Source: Bacteroidales bacterium
GTDB taxonomy: Bacteria; Bacteroidota; Bacteroidia; Bacteroidales; UBA932
NCBI GenBank assembly: GCA_012510445.1
Contig: JAAZIA010000045.1
Coordinates: 1 to 64,000 of the forward strand
Length of the DNA: 64,000 nt
Direction: 5' to 3'
Shown here: positions 42,654-52,242 of the stretch, piece by piece
Numbering within the stretch: the first letter of the stretch is position 1
Layout of the letters: every line of letters begins with the position of its first letter
Notes under the pieces: model-generated
What the model was told of the DNA's origin: nothing
What the model saw: only the letters and a program-made list of their open reading frames with translations
Databases searched by the model: none
Program-made: the position numbers and the translations under genes

Positions 42654-45125
42654 ATGAAATGGCGTAGTCTGTTTGCGGGATTGATTCTTTTTGTAGGGGC
42701 AGCAAGTGCCTGCCCGGCGTGGGGATCTTCTGCAGTACCATTAGATGGAAATTTTCGTACCGGTCAACTAGCCAATGGACTTACGTACTTTATTCAAGTC
42801 AATGATCTACCCAAAGGACAAATGCACTTTGCTTTGGTTCAAAAACCAGTAAGAAAACCTTTTTACCGGCAAGTGCTTCTCTCTCCTTCTCATGTAAAAG
42901 AAGGAGTAGCTCAAATGGAAAGGGTGCTCAGAGAACAGTTGATTACTTCTCCTAAACAATACAGGCCCCACCTGATGGGTGTCATTATAATAGGTGCGTT
43001 CCATGCAGATTCTGTAGAGTCTTTGGTACGTACCCGGCTAAGTGATTTGCCGGCCACAGTGGATGTTATGCAGGCCCAGAAAGTGCCCGATGGAGCAGAC
43101 TCTGCTTTTGCTGCTAAAGCTTTTTCTGCCACACCCTTGCCTCCTGTTTGGCAGGATGGGTGTTATCGTATGGAAATTTCATTCCCCATTCCCGCACTTT
43201 CCAGAGAGCTGCGTGCAGGAAATGAGTTTTTTGTTATGGATTTCCTAAGGCATGTCATGCTCTATGCGGCTAAGGGGCCTTTGACGTATCCGGCCCAAGT
43301 TTATGCTCATAGGGATATGGTTTGGGCAGCCCGCGTTCACCCGGACAGCCTGACAGAGGCATTCAGCCGTCTGGCTCGGGAGTGTGTACGACTGGCGCGA
43401 AGCGGGGTTTCACAGGAGATGTTTGATTTGGCCGGGGAAGATTACCTGCGTAGGGAAACGTGGCGCTATAAAAACAGTAAGGTACGTACCAACCGTTTTA
43501 TAGAACAAGAATGTATACGCCATTTTTTTGACGGAACGCCTATGGCACAAGCTGCCTGGAGGTATGGATTTGTAAGTCGTATGGTGCCTTATGTTACCCT
43601 TAACCACGTCAACCAATATATAAGAGGGATACTTCTTTCTTCAGAACCCGGTATTTTTCTTTACCCGGCCACAAGTGCGGCCGACAGCCTGATGACCCCT
43701 ATAGAGTACCTTCCCGCAGCGTTGCAAGAGGAAAGGGTTCGCTTAGAAGAGGAGCTTGCCGGAATATCCTTTCCCTTTGAAGAGGATCGGCTTATGGAAC
43801 TCTCGGAAAGGATTTTGGATATTGACCTAAGGTTGCAACTGGATAGTTTACAGCGCAGCCAGGTGATTCCGGTTATAGATGCAGACAGTCTGCAAGCATT
43901 ATACAGTAAGGTAAGGTATACGCAAGACAGACCGTTTGTACCGGAGGATATTTCTGTTTCCGAGGATTTGTTACATAGTGGAGAAGTATTGCGCTGTATT
44001 CCTGTGGCGCACCACGATGTTTCTGTATGGCAGCTTTCCGGAGGTTCACTTTTGTATGTACGTCCCGATACTTTGCAACAAGGCAGAATATACTTTGCCG
44101 CTGTAGAAAAAGATCCTATCGCATTTTCATCTTACGTGCCCGGAGAAGGGTTCCGTAAGTATTCCGGACCGCTTTTGTGGAAACAAACTACACAAGGGTT
44201 GTTATTATACAATACTACCACTCCGGATTCTTTACATACGTTTTTACAAGAAGTGGCACGGCAAATAGAGAAAATAACAAGAAACCGGGAATATCGGCAA
44301 GGTATGTGGAGCGAAAGAGAAAAACACATACAGTCTGCCAGAAACTTATCCCGCAACCTGTTGCTTGACAGTTTACGCGTGATGCTTTTTGAAGACCGCT
44401 CACCCGGGAAAGATGCCGTACCCAAAGGGTTTGATTTTATTTGTACCGGAGATGTTCCCACAGACTCTCTGTTATCATGGGCAGAAAAATACCTGGCCGG
44501 TATTCTGTGTACAAAAGGACATACTCGGGAGCCTGTTGCACAAGGCGAGGGCATACGTAGGGGTATGCACAATCAAATCATTCCTTTTCCTAATCCGGCT
44601 GCAGAAAGCAAGGCCGCACGTCTCTACTCGGGCCCTTGTCCTTATACACTAGAACAATATGTCTTGTTGCAGATGCTGGAAAGGCTGGTAGAACAAAGCA
44701 CAGACGGTGCTGTATCTATTCAGTCTTCTTTGGAATATCATCCGCGTGGTCATTACTTCTTCTATATGGGCTTTTCCTCCGATGCCAGAGATCTGGCGTA
44801 CAATCGGCACCGGCTGGATCAAATTCTGGCCAACCTGGCAGCTTTTGGCCCCACACAAGAGCAATTGGAAAAAGCACGTCACTCCCTATTGGTAGAATAC
44901 AAAGAGAACCAACTGGATGCTGCCTGGCATTGCCGTATGCTGGTTGGGTACAGCCGTAGTGGAAGGGATTTTGTGACAGGGTATGGTAACATGCTTCAAC
45001 AAATAGATACTGCTATGGTGAGGGATTTTGTAAGGCAAATTATGGAATACGGAAACGCGGCTTCATTGGTGCTATCGGGTGCAACAAATGAAAGGGAGCA
45101 TACGTCTTATGTAAAAAATCCGTAA
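42654..45125 (+). CDS. M16 peptidase-like protein without the zinc motif
   Basis: An 823-aa exported protein (signal peptide MKWRSLFAGLILFVGAASA) of the PqqL-like M16 family. LANGLTYFIQVND opens the first domain, but the following part with HxxEH is absent. The sequence goes straight to a later segment (YRPHLMGVIIIGAFHADSVE). No HxxEH occurs anywhere in the protein. Family members are usually over 900 aa, so about 115 residues are missing. Later domains are recognisable (FIEQECIRHFFDG). A non-catalytic scaffold or chaperone role is inferred. The BACON-LRR gene follows 40 bp later. Confidence 0.85.
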   Translation: MKWRSLFAGLILFVGAASACPAWGSSAVPLDGNFRTGQLANGLTYFIQVNDLPKGQMHFALVQKPVRKPFYRQVLLSPSHVKEGVAQMERVLREQLITSPKQYRPHLMGVIIIGAFHADSVESLVRTRLSDLPATVDVMQAQKVPDGADSAFAAKAFSATPLPPVWQDGCYRMEISFPIPALSRELRAGNEFFVMDFLRHVMLYAAKGPLTYPAQVYAHRDMVWAARVHPDSLTEAFSRLARECVRLARSGVSQEMFDLAGEDYLRRETWRYKNSKVRTNRFIEQECIRHFFDGTPMAQAAWRYGFVSRMVPYVTLNHVNQYIRGILLSSEPGIFLYPATSAADSLMTPIEYLPAALQEERVRLEEELAGISFPFEEDRLMELSERILDIDLRLQLDSLQRSQVIPVIDADSLQALYSKVRYTQDRPFVPEDISVSEDLLHSGEVLRCIPVAHHDVSVWQLSGGSLLYVRPDTLQQGRIYFAAVEKDPIAFSSYVPGEGFRKYSGPLLWKQTTQGLLLYNTTTPDSLHTFLQEVARQIEKITRNREYRQGMWSEREKHIQSARNLSRNLLLDSLRVMLFEDRSPGKDAVPKGFDFICTGDVPTDSLLSWAEKYLAGILCTKGHTREPVAQGEGIRRGMHNQIIPFPNPAAESKAARLYSGPCPYTLEQYVLLQMLERLVEQSTDGAVSIQSSLEYHPRGHYFFYMGFSSDARDLAYNRHRLDQILANLAAFGPTQEQLEKARHSLLVEYKENQLDAAWHCRMLVGYSRSGRDFVTGYGNMLQQIDTAMVRDFVRQIMEYGNAASLVLSGATNEREHTSYVKNP

Positions 45126-45165
45126 CTTGCACCTCCTTAATGTGACTTTGAAAAATAAGAAACTT

Positions 45166-47733
45166 ATGTTACGCCATTTCATACAACGGATGAACTCTCC
45201 ACTAGCTAGGGTAACCCTTCTTTTTCTTGCCTTTCTTTTGAGCGCATGTATAAAGCCCGGGAGTGATGAGATCTTGGTAACTCCGTACACTAAGATAGAT
45301 TTCCCCGCATCAGGAGAAACGAGCGATTTTGCTATTTCTTCCAATTTTCTTTGGACTATTGAAATATCAGATACTTGGGTTACTATAAATCCCATGAGGG
45401 GATACGGAGACCGTAATGTAACGGTTACGGCTGCACCCAATACAAACCTTGCTGCCCGTGAAGCTACTTTTACCATTTCCGGAGAAAAAGCCGTAAGAGA
45501 AATAACCGTCACGCAAAAAGGAGAGACTCCGCAGCTTACGTTAGACAGTATGCAAAAAACAGTACAAGCTGCCGGAGATACGGTCTCTGTGGGAGTAACT
45601 ACCAATTTGGAGTTGCAAGTGACTCCGGATCAGGGATGGATTTCCTTTACAGAAACACGGACCGTTACCACAACACGTTACGTATTTACTGTGGAACCCA
45701 ATACGTTGCTGGAAGCCAGACAGGGAAGCGTTCTCTTTAAACAAAAAGACGGTTCGCTTTCTGCCGTACTTAGGATAACACAAGACGCAGAAGCACCCGG
45801 TATAGAGGTAGAGACTAAAACAGTGACGGCTACAGCAGAAGGAGGAGCCTATAAAGTAACGGTGGTATCTAATATAGAGTGGGAAGCCACTACAGAAACG
45901 CCCTGGATAGACTTGACCGGAACAAAACTTATGCAGCCCAAAGATTGCGAGTTTACCGTAGCGCCAAACACACGGGTAGAAACAAGGGCAGGTACCATAT
46001 ATATTTGGGCACCGGAACATCCGCAACTGGGACAGACCATTGTAACCGTAACACAGGAAGGAGCAGAGCCTCTGGCAGAACTCACACCGCAAATCTTGGA
46101 AGACATTCCGGCGGAAGGCGGCATATATACCGTAACGGTAGAAACTAATTTTCATTGGCAAACAGACCTTTCCGAAACAGCCGGATGGGTAACCTGTGAA
46201 GAGCAGCCGAATGACCAACTGCGTATTACCATTGAAAAGAACGAAAGTGTACAGCCCAGGTCCACCACATTGGAGGTAGTGGAAAAAGGCGGTACCTATA
46301 AGAAGACACTCATTATAGAGCAACAAGCAGGAGAACGTTTTCTGGAGCTGCCCACACAGTCAAAAATGCCCCAAGCCTCTGCAGCGGGAGGGGTATTAGA
46401 GATTCCCATAACCTCTAATGTACCTTGGAAAGCCACTGTTTCTGAAACATGGTTGACTGTTATAGAAACCAAATCTAAAGAGACAACTATACTTACGTTG
46501 CAGGTAGATCCCAATGAACAAACAGAACCGCGCCAAGCTGCACTTACTGTTATTACAGAGGATCAATCTGAGATGCCTTTATTAGTAGCTCGCATCATAA
46601 GACAGGAAGGCGCGCAACCGCACATTACAGCACAAACCGATACGTTACAAGTTCCTTCTGCCGGCGGATTTTATGAAATTCCCGTACAGGCCAACGTTCC
46701 CTGGAAAATATTTACGTATCCTTCTTGGTTGGAAGACGTGCTTAGTGTAACTACGGAAAGACATGACGGAACCCTTTCTTTCACGGTACTTCCCAACAAA
46801 CAAACTGTTCCACGGTCTGCCAAAATTGAGTTGGTTTCTACAGACAACCGTTTGCGCACAGCACTTGTGATAGAACAAGCTCCCGAACAGGTGTTTGTAA
46901 ACGCCACCTTGGATGCTCCTGATTTTCTGCATAACGAAGGAGATGTATTTACCTTAGCCGTAGAGACTAATATACAGGCAGAGTATGTGCTGGAAGCTCC
47001 TTGGGTGGTTCAGAAAACAGTGAAAACCGAAGACAGAACCACTACCTGGACTTTTGAGGTTTTACCGGTGCCCACAGTAAACAGCCGAACGGCAGTAATA
47101 CAAATACGTAAAGTGGGTACAGAGCAGGTGTTTGCCACGTTCAAATTGACCCAACGCGGAGCACGCGTTGCCCAAAGGGATAGTTTGGCCCTAGTAAGTT
47201 TCTACAACAAAATGCATGGCGAAAATTGGAGAGACACCTATTTATGGATTATACAGCTTCCCGTAGATTCTTGGCCGGGGGTGGTGTTGGAAACAGCCGT
47301 ACGCAACGGAGCTCGTTACGTAAAGGAAATAAGTTTGCCTAATGCTCGTTTGCAAGGTTCCATAGGGGACGGACTGGAAACAGATCCGCTAGCAGTACTC
47401 AGTTACTTGGAAAAACTGGATTTATCCAACAACGAAAAGATAACCGGCTGGCTACCCCTGTCGTGGAGAAACTTAAACAATCTGGAAAAGTTAAACCTTG
47501 AAAGCTGCAACATTGGCAACTACATCCTTTTTGGGTACAACATCCCTGCGCAATATGCTACAGGGCTACGGAGCCTAAAATCTTTAGTCCTGAAAAACAA
47601 CTTGCTTAACGGAGAAATACCACGTGAACTTCTTGATCATCCGTATTTTGAAGAATGGGATTTTGAAAAGAACATACAACCGCAAAAAGGAAGCAACCTA
47701 TTGACTTTACCCCCAGGGTCGGAAGAACCCTGA
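45166..47733 (+). CDS. Lipoprotein with seven BACON-like domains and C-terminal LRRs
   Basis: An 855-aa lipoprotein. The ATG at 45166 gives a signal peptide with lipobox LLSACIKPGSDE; the track start is a TTG. Seven tandem BACON-like domains follow. Each has a pattern like SNxxWxxxxxxxWxxxx, a stretch PNTxxxxRxxTxxx, and an end ITVTQKG. The C-terminus (about 690-855) has an LRR block opened by SFYNKMHGENW. It is a relative of the 1235-aa lipoprotein at 7952-11659. Binding of a glycan or protein at the surface is likely. A hairpin overlaps the stop codon. Confidence 0.87.
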   Translation: MLRHFIQRMNSPLARVTLLFLAFLLSACIKPGSDEILVTPYTKIDFPASGETSDFAISSNFLWTIEISDTWVTINPMRGYGDRNVTVTAAPNTNLAAREATFTISGEKAVREITVTQKGETPQLTLDSMQKTVQAAGDTVSVGVTTNLELQVTPDQGWISFTETRTVTTTRYVFTVEPNTLLEARQGSVLFKQKDGSLSAVLRITQDAEAPGIEVETKTVTATAEGGAYKVTVVSNIEWEATTETPWIDLTGTKLMQPKDCEFTVAPNTRVETRAGTIYIWAPEHPQLGQTIVTVTQEGAEPLAELTPQILEDIPAEGGIYTVTVETNFHWQTDLSETAGWVTCEEQPNDQLRITIEKNESVQPRSTTLEVVEKGGTYKKTLIIEQQAGERFLELPTQSKMPQASAAGGVLEIPITSNVPWKATVSETWLTVIETKSKETTILTLQVDPNEQTEPRQAALTVITEDQSEMPLLVARIIRQEGAQPHITAQTDTLQVPSAGGFYEIPVQANVPWKIFTYPSWLEDVLSVTTERHDGTLSFTVLPNKQTVPRSAKIELVSTDNRLRTALVIEQAPEQVFVNATLDAPDFLHNEGDVFTLAVETNIQAEYVLEAPWVVQKTVKTEDRTTTWTFEVLPVPTVNSRTAVIQIRKVGTEQVFATFKLTQRGARVAQRDSLALVSFYNKMHGENWRDTYLWIIQLPVDSWPGVVLETAVRNGARYVKEISLPNARLQGSIGDGLETDPLAVLSYLEKLDLSNNEKITGWLPLSWRNLNNLEKLNLESCNIGNYILFGYNIPAQYATGLRSLKSLVLKNNLLNGEIPRELLDHPYFEEWDFEKNIQPQKGSNLLTLPPGSEEP

Positions 47734-47745
47734 TTTCGCAGGGTT
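47726..47745 (+). terminator. Hairpin at the end of the BACON-LRR gene
   Basis: AACCCTG-ATTTCG-CAGGGTT forms a 7-bp stem containing the stop codon. The run of T after it is weak (TCTAACAAGTTTT), so termination may be partial. Confidence 0.5.
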
Positions 47746-47771
47746 TCTAACAAGTTTTCAACAAAAATTAT

Positions 47772-47801
47772 TTTGCGGTTTCAAATTATCGTTTAACTTT
47801 G
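47772..47801 (+). promoter_or_regulatory. Promoter of the coiled-coil lipoprotein operon, -33 and -7 elements
   Basis: TTTG (47772-47775) and TAACTTTG (47794-47801), 18 bp apart, match the Bacteroidota -33/-7 promoter. The leader is about 74 nt long. Confidence 0.68.
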
Positions 47802-47875
47802 CAATTATATATACCGTAACGGGAAACAGATAATTGATAACTATAAACTTTTGTTTAACTTAAAATTTTTAATGC

Positions 47876-50773
47876 ATGAAAAAATTTTTTAAATGGAGTG
47901 CAGCCTTTTTAGTATTAGGTGTACTCGCTGTGGGCTGTATTAAGAACGAGCCTAGCAACGGCATAGAGGCCATGCGTAATGCAAAAGCCTCTCTGTTAAG
48001 CGCTCAGGCCGAACTTGAAAAAGCCAAAGCACAGGTAGAAATTGCTCAGGCCGCTGTTTTGCAGGCCCAGGCAGGCTTAATAGATGCAAACGCAGCCATT
48101 CTTGCAGCTCAGAAAGCTGCCATAGAGGCAGAAACAGCATGGCAGAAAGCTCTTACAGAATTCCATAAGGAAGGCTGGGAAATAAGAATAAAAGAGATGG
48201 AAGAAGACCTGCGCGCCAGGCAGGCAGAAACAGATGCACTTGTTGCTGCATTTGAACTGCAAATAGCGCAAATGCAGGTAGAACTGATTAATGCACAGCG
48301 TGCTTATGAGGCCTCTCTGCTGGCTTTTGAACGTTGGAAACTAGCCAACATAGATGCTCTTGCACAAGACCTCATTGATGCTCTGGATGCTCTTACTCTT
48401 CAGATTCAAGGTATTATTTATGAGTTGGCAGAAGCACAGATTGATTTGAACTATGCCAAGGCGGAATATTTGTGGTACATTCAGGTAGAATATCCGGAAG
48501 ACATATCCCACATAAGGCAACAGTTGGAAGCCAACAAACGTCGCCTTACCTGTGAAGTGGATTACTTGGAAGGTGTTGTAGCCGCTTACGATGCCTTGTA
48601 CAACAACTACCATGGTGAACTGGACGGTATGATTGCAGAATTCCAGGATATGATTACCATGTTCCGTGCAGGAATTGCAGAAATGGAAATCAGATACATT
48701 GAACTGCAAGAAGAATATTTCTGGTTCAATGATGGTCCATTAAAAGCAGCTCTTGCAGCACTTACTAAATCAAGGAAAGTTGGTATCAAGGGCGTATTTT
48801 CCGATGGTGGCAGCGATCCCAACATCCACGTAGGAAACGGAAATTACGAAATTACTGCTCCTTGGGTAGGAACTCCCAGTATGTTTCTTATAATGAAAAG
48901 AGATATGCGTGTAATTGAAGATACACGTGCAGAGTTTAACGACCAGAATTCAGGACTCATTGAAAGAAACTTGAATGCCAAGAAAACGGCTGCAAACAAT
49001 GCGGTCAAAGCTTATGAAGATAATTGGAAAAAATGGCAGGAATACTATGACGGAGCCCGTATAGAGACAGGTCATACCGGCGCTTTGTACACTGCATGGG
49101 TAAACGCATGGAACGCGTGGGATGCAGACATGAAAGACTACAACGCCCACCTGAACACGTATGACAAGATGTATACAGAGGCCGAAAAATTGATAAGGCT
49201 CTTTATGAAATACATGAACGGTTTTCTGAATGAAGGCAACCTCACAGTTCCCGGAAGTGCTACTATTTCAGAGATTTTAGGTGGAATTGACTTTAACGCA
49301 GGCACCCTGGCTCAATATGTATTTGGCGTAAACGCACAGGCGTTCATAGACGTTGTGAATACCATCATAGGCCTGATTAACCTGCCTACAGAAATTGATG
49401 CTATTGTAACGCAGCTGAAAGGCCTTATGGACGGAACTCACCACGACGGATATCCTCCTTTCTGGGAGCACGCCACTGCTTGGACATACAAACCTACTCC
49501 TGTAGTATACGGAGACATCATGCGTAGCGTTTACAGCAGACAAGATAGAGAGCTTACGCAAATCACTACCAATGACTGGTATTCATGGCTGTTCCTATAT
49601 TGGCTGTTTGAAAACAGAACCGTTGAACTGGGTCTGGATGGACCTAATGGAGGTCCTGTAATTACCATAAATCCGGCTCCCTACACAGATGCTGCAGAAC
49701 AGGTACTGTATGACTTCTTTGGAAAATTAAACAAAGCCAAATATGACGCCTATATGGTTGGTACTTCTACAGCAGCTATTGAAAAAGCCGTTAAGGCCTA
49801 TTACGATGCAGTAGAAGGATTGGGAGATCTTGAAACAAAAATGTTCCGTCCTTTCAATAGGGAGTGGTTTGCTTATAAAGGAGCCGCTAAATTTGAACGG
49901 AGCGATGTGGTTTATACAGTAAAACCTGCCTTGACAGGAATTAAACCGACTCCTTCCACCTATACACCTATAGCGTATAACGATTCGCTTCTCCTGAATG
50001 AAGAGCAACCCGATCCAATAAATGTAAACAATTTCTTCTTTGTTCTGGAAGCCTATAAAGATCAAACAGGCCCCATTCCGTCACTTGACTTTGACATTAC
50101 TTATTTGGACAAATACTGCAACCTGTGGGTTGAATATGCAGCACTGTTGGCTGCTGGTGAAGATTGCGGTAAGCAGTGGTCCCAGTGGGTAGGTGATATG
50201 AGGCTCTGGAAATGGGCAGATAGAGCTACTTATTCCAGTGGTCACTATTTCTACGCCATCTATCTGGACCGCGATTACAGGGCGTATCAAGATACCTGGG
50301 ACCGTGTGGATAATGGCGAATACGCCGCTCTCTATGACAAGATTCAAGAACTGTACGACACAGAGTGGGCAAAATATGAAGATGCACAAGATCTTGCCGA
50401 TGAACTGCAAGACCAAGCAGATGAGCTTGACGACGAATTAGATTATATTGAAGCAATGATTCCCACGTATGAGCTCCTTATTGTATACTACGAGGGCTGG
50501 ATTGCTCAGGCACAATGGGCACACAACGGAGGCAACGTGGCAAATGACGGATTGCTGAGTGCGTGGAATAAAGCAAAACACCGCTTGATTGCCAGACAGA
50601 ACGAGCTGAACAGAGTACTAACAGCTCTTGAGATTCTGGATCAAGAATTCCTTAACGAAGCTCCCTTGTTCTTAGCAGAAATTGAAGCTATCCTGGATAG
50701 AATTGAAACTCTGCAGAAGCAGATGGAAGCTTTAGAAAAGTTACGTGATAAACTGCTGGCAGAATATCTATAA
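47876..50773 (+). CDS. Large coiled-coil lipoprotein of unknown function
   Basis: A 965-aa lipoprotein: MKKFFKWSAAFLVLGVLAVGC with Cys21. Residues 30-290 are Ala/Glu/Lys/Gln-rich heptads (AQAELEKAKAQVEIAQAAVL), a long coiled coil. The middle (about 300-820) is rich in Trp and Tyr (AWVNAWNAWDADMKDYNAHL) and I do not recognise it. The C-terminus (about 825-965) returns to coiled coil (DLADELQDQADELDDELDYI). It may be a rod held to the outer membrane. The beta-barrel gene 23 bp downstream suggests the two work together. Confidence 0.82.
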   Translation: MKKFFKWSAAFLVLGVLAVGCIKNEPSNGIEAMRNAKASLLSAQAELEKAKAQVEIAQAAVLQAQAGLIDANAAILAAQKAAIEAETAWQKALTEFHKEGWEIRIKEMEEDLRARQAETDALVAAFELQIAQMQVELINAQRAYEASLLAFERWKLANIDALAQDLIDALDALTLQIQGIIYELAEAQIDLNYAKAEYLWYIQVEYPEDISHIRQQLEANKRRLTCEVDYLEGVVAAYDALYNNYHGELDGMIAEFQDMITMFRAGIAEMEIRYIELQEEYFWFNDGPLKAALAALTKSRKVGIKGVFSDGGSDPNIHVGNGNYEITAPWVGTPSMFLIMKRDMRVIEDTRAEFNDQNSGLIERNLNAKKTAANNAVKAYEDNWKKWQEYYDGARIETGHTGALYTAWVNAWNAWDADMKDYNAHLNTYDKMYTEAEKLIRLFMKYMNGFLNEGNLTVPGSATISEILGGIDFNAGTLAQYVFGVNAQAFIDVVNTIIGLINLPTEIDAIVTQLKGLMDGTHHDGYPPFWEHATAWTYKPTPVVYGDIMRSVYSRQDRELTQITTNDWYSWLFLYWLFENRTVELGLDGPNGGPVITINPAPYTDAAEQVLYDFFGKLNKAKYDAYMVGTSTAAIEKAVKAYYDAVEGLGDLETKMFRPFNREWFAYKGAAKFERSDVVYTVKPALTGIKPTPSTYTPIAYNDSLLLNEEQPDPINVNNFFFVLEAYKDQTGPIPSLDFDITYLDKYCNLWVEYAALLAAGEDCGKQWSQWVGDMRLWKWADRATYSSGHYFYAIYLDRDYRAYQDTWDRVDNGEYAALYDKIQELYDTEWAKYEDAQDLADELQDQADELDDELDYIEAMIPTYELLIVYYEGWIAQAQWAHNGGNVANDGLLSAWNKAKHRLIARQNELNRVLTALEILDQEFLNEAPLFLAEIEAILDRIETLQKQMEALEKLRDKLLAEYL

Positions 50774-50796
50774 CATACGGATAAGATTTGCGTATA

Positions 50797-51651
50797 ATGA
50801 TTAAAAAACTTAGCATATTTCTGATAGCTGTTCTAACGGTTGCGTCTTTAGGGGCGCAACCGGCGGAACGCTCCGGAAGTGCTGTATATGCTCCGCGTGC
50901 AGGGCAAGTGCAAGTCTCTGCGGTGTTGGGAAGCAGTCTGTATTTTGAATTCCTGGATAACCTCACGCCCTTGTTGCCCGGCTACTTGCCCGGTGATGAA
51001 TTAGGTATAGACCCTATGGGGTACTCAGTGGGGTATTACCTGCAAATGGGAAGTCTGAATAAAAATTCAGCAGCCAATATTGCCGGAATTCAAGCCAAAC
51101 TGTTTTTGACAAACCGCTTGGCAGTGCACTCTATGTTTGCTATGCAAATAGATGTCACCCCGCAACGCGATTATATAGAAGGCATAGATCTGGATAGTCA
51201 GGGATTACTGGATCTGGGGGGCATACAGTGGGTTGAAGGCAGACTGACCAACAAATACCTTGTAAATGTTGGAGCAGATTACTACTTCAACAACTGTAAC
51301 GGCAGGCTGTTTCCCTACGTTGGTGTGCTGGGAGGTTTCCAACACGCCAGGGTACAAGCCTACCTTCCCTATACCGGGATAGAAATTCCGGTAGGGAGTG
51401 GCCAAACAGACCCCATTGAACTCTATGCACTAGACAGACGTGCCGGAGAAGCATATGCAATATCCGGAGCCATTACGGCCGGCGTGGAATACAATTTCCT
51501 TCCCGGTATGAACATAGCTCTTGAGGTACGCCCTTTCAATTATTACTATTCAGCAGTCCGTATGTATGCAGATGGCCAAGAATTTAATGCCTATGAAATG
51601 CAATTTAAATTCTTTGCTTTTCCGCAACTGAAGATAGGATTCCGTTTTTAG
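50797..51651 (+). CDS. Outer-membrane beta-barrel protein
   Basis: A 284-aa protein with a signal peptide (MIKKLSIFLIAVLTVASLGA). Beta strands such as KYLVNVGADYYFNN and FPYVGVLGGFQHARV end with LKIGFRF, whose terminal Phe suits Bam-dependent insertion. The ATG at 50797 is preferred to the TTG at 50788. It is second in the operon with the coiled-coil lipoprotein and has a terminator after it. Confidence 0.84.
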   Translation: MIKKLSIFLIAVLTVASLGAQPAERSGSAVYAPRAGQVQVSAVLGSSLYFEFLDNLTPLLPGYLPGDELGIDPMGYSVGYYLQMGSLNKNSAANIAGIQAKLFLTNRLAVHSMFAMQIDVTPQRDYIEGIDLDSQGLLDLGGIQWVEGRLTNKYLVNVGADYYFNNCNGRLFPYVGVLGGFQHARVQAYLPYTGIEIPVGSGQTDPIELYALDRRAGEAYAISGAITAGVEYNFLPGMNIALEVRPFNYYYSAVRMYADGQEFNAYEMQFKFFAFPQLKIGFRF

Positions 51652-51673
51652 TAATCATTGAATATTCTTATAG

Positions 51674-51703
51674 AACCGCTCCTGCAAAGGGCGGTTTTTT
51701 TTT
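51674..51703 (+). terminator. Intrinsic terminator after the beta-barrel gene
   Basis: AACCGCTCC / GGGCGGTT forms a stem around a short loop, followed by a run of nine or more T. It is the clearest intrinsic terminator in the window. Confidence 0.8.
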
Positions 51704-51705
51704 AT

Positions 51706-51713
51706 TACCTTTG
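51706..51713 (+). promoter_or_regulatory. -7 box for the small lipoprotein gene
   Basis: TACCTTTG directly after the terminator, 19 nt before the ATG at 51733. Confidence 0.68.
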
Positions 51714-51732
51714 TAGCTCAAACAGAACATAT

Positions 51733-52242
51733 ATGAAAAAAATGGTAGTACTGGCTCTGCTTATAGCAGGGATCACAGCTTGCAAGAGTACGGCAAACGT
51801 TCCTCATCTGAATGTAGAATTGCCCAAATCTTTGAAAGAAAATAAAGAACTCAAAGAATTTGTGTTGGAAGCACAGAAAGAAGCCAATGAGCTGGCGGTC
51901 GGTTGTGTTAAAATGCATGCAGAAGCGCTTCCTTTTCTGGAGGCAGATTTTGATGCATTAGATGAAAAACAACAAGTAGCCTTGGTGAAGCTGGATTATG
52001 ATTACGTAGAAATGTGGTATAACTTCAACGTTAAATCTACAACAAGGGCTTTTAAAATCATGCAATACATGCAGGACAAGAGCCGATTGCCCCAAGAAAT
52101 CGCAGACCTGGGGAAAACTATGGCGGTTGTAAATCAATTTGTACAGGAATTGAAAGATACGTACGGAGAAGACCTTAGGTTAGATCCGTATCCGGTGACA
52201 GATCCGGAGTCTGAAGTTCCGGAGTTGTTGGAAGTAGAATAG
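51733..52242 (+). CDS. Small lipoprotein, hypothetical
   Basis: A 169-aa lipoprotein from the ATG at 51733 (MKKMVVLALLIAGITACKS, Cys17). The body is helical and charged (ELKEFVLEAQKEANELAVGC) with an acidic Pro-rich tail (VTDPESEVPELLEVE). I do not recognise a family. The track start at 51658 lies upstream of the terminator and the promoter. The stop codon shares one base with the GTG of the DUF3109 gene, so the two are coupled. Confidence 0.78.
   Translation: MKKMVVLALLIAGITACKSTANVPHLNVELPKSLKENKELKEFVLEAQKEANELAVGCVKMHAEALPFLEADFDALDEKQQVALVKLDYDYVEMWYNFNVKSTTRAFKIMQYMQDKSRLPQEIADLGKTMAVVNQFVQELKDTYGEDLRLDPYPVTDPESEVPELLEVE

Noticed and set aside
42807-43004. Minus-strand ORF inside the M16-like gene as a remnant of the missing domain
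   Set aside because: No M16 similarity in any frame here that I can see; the deletion in the M16-like gene appears clean and in frame.
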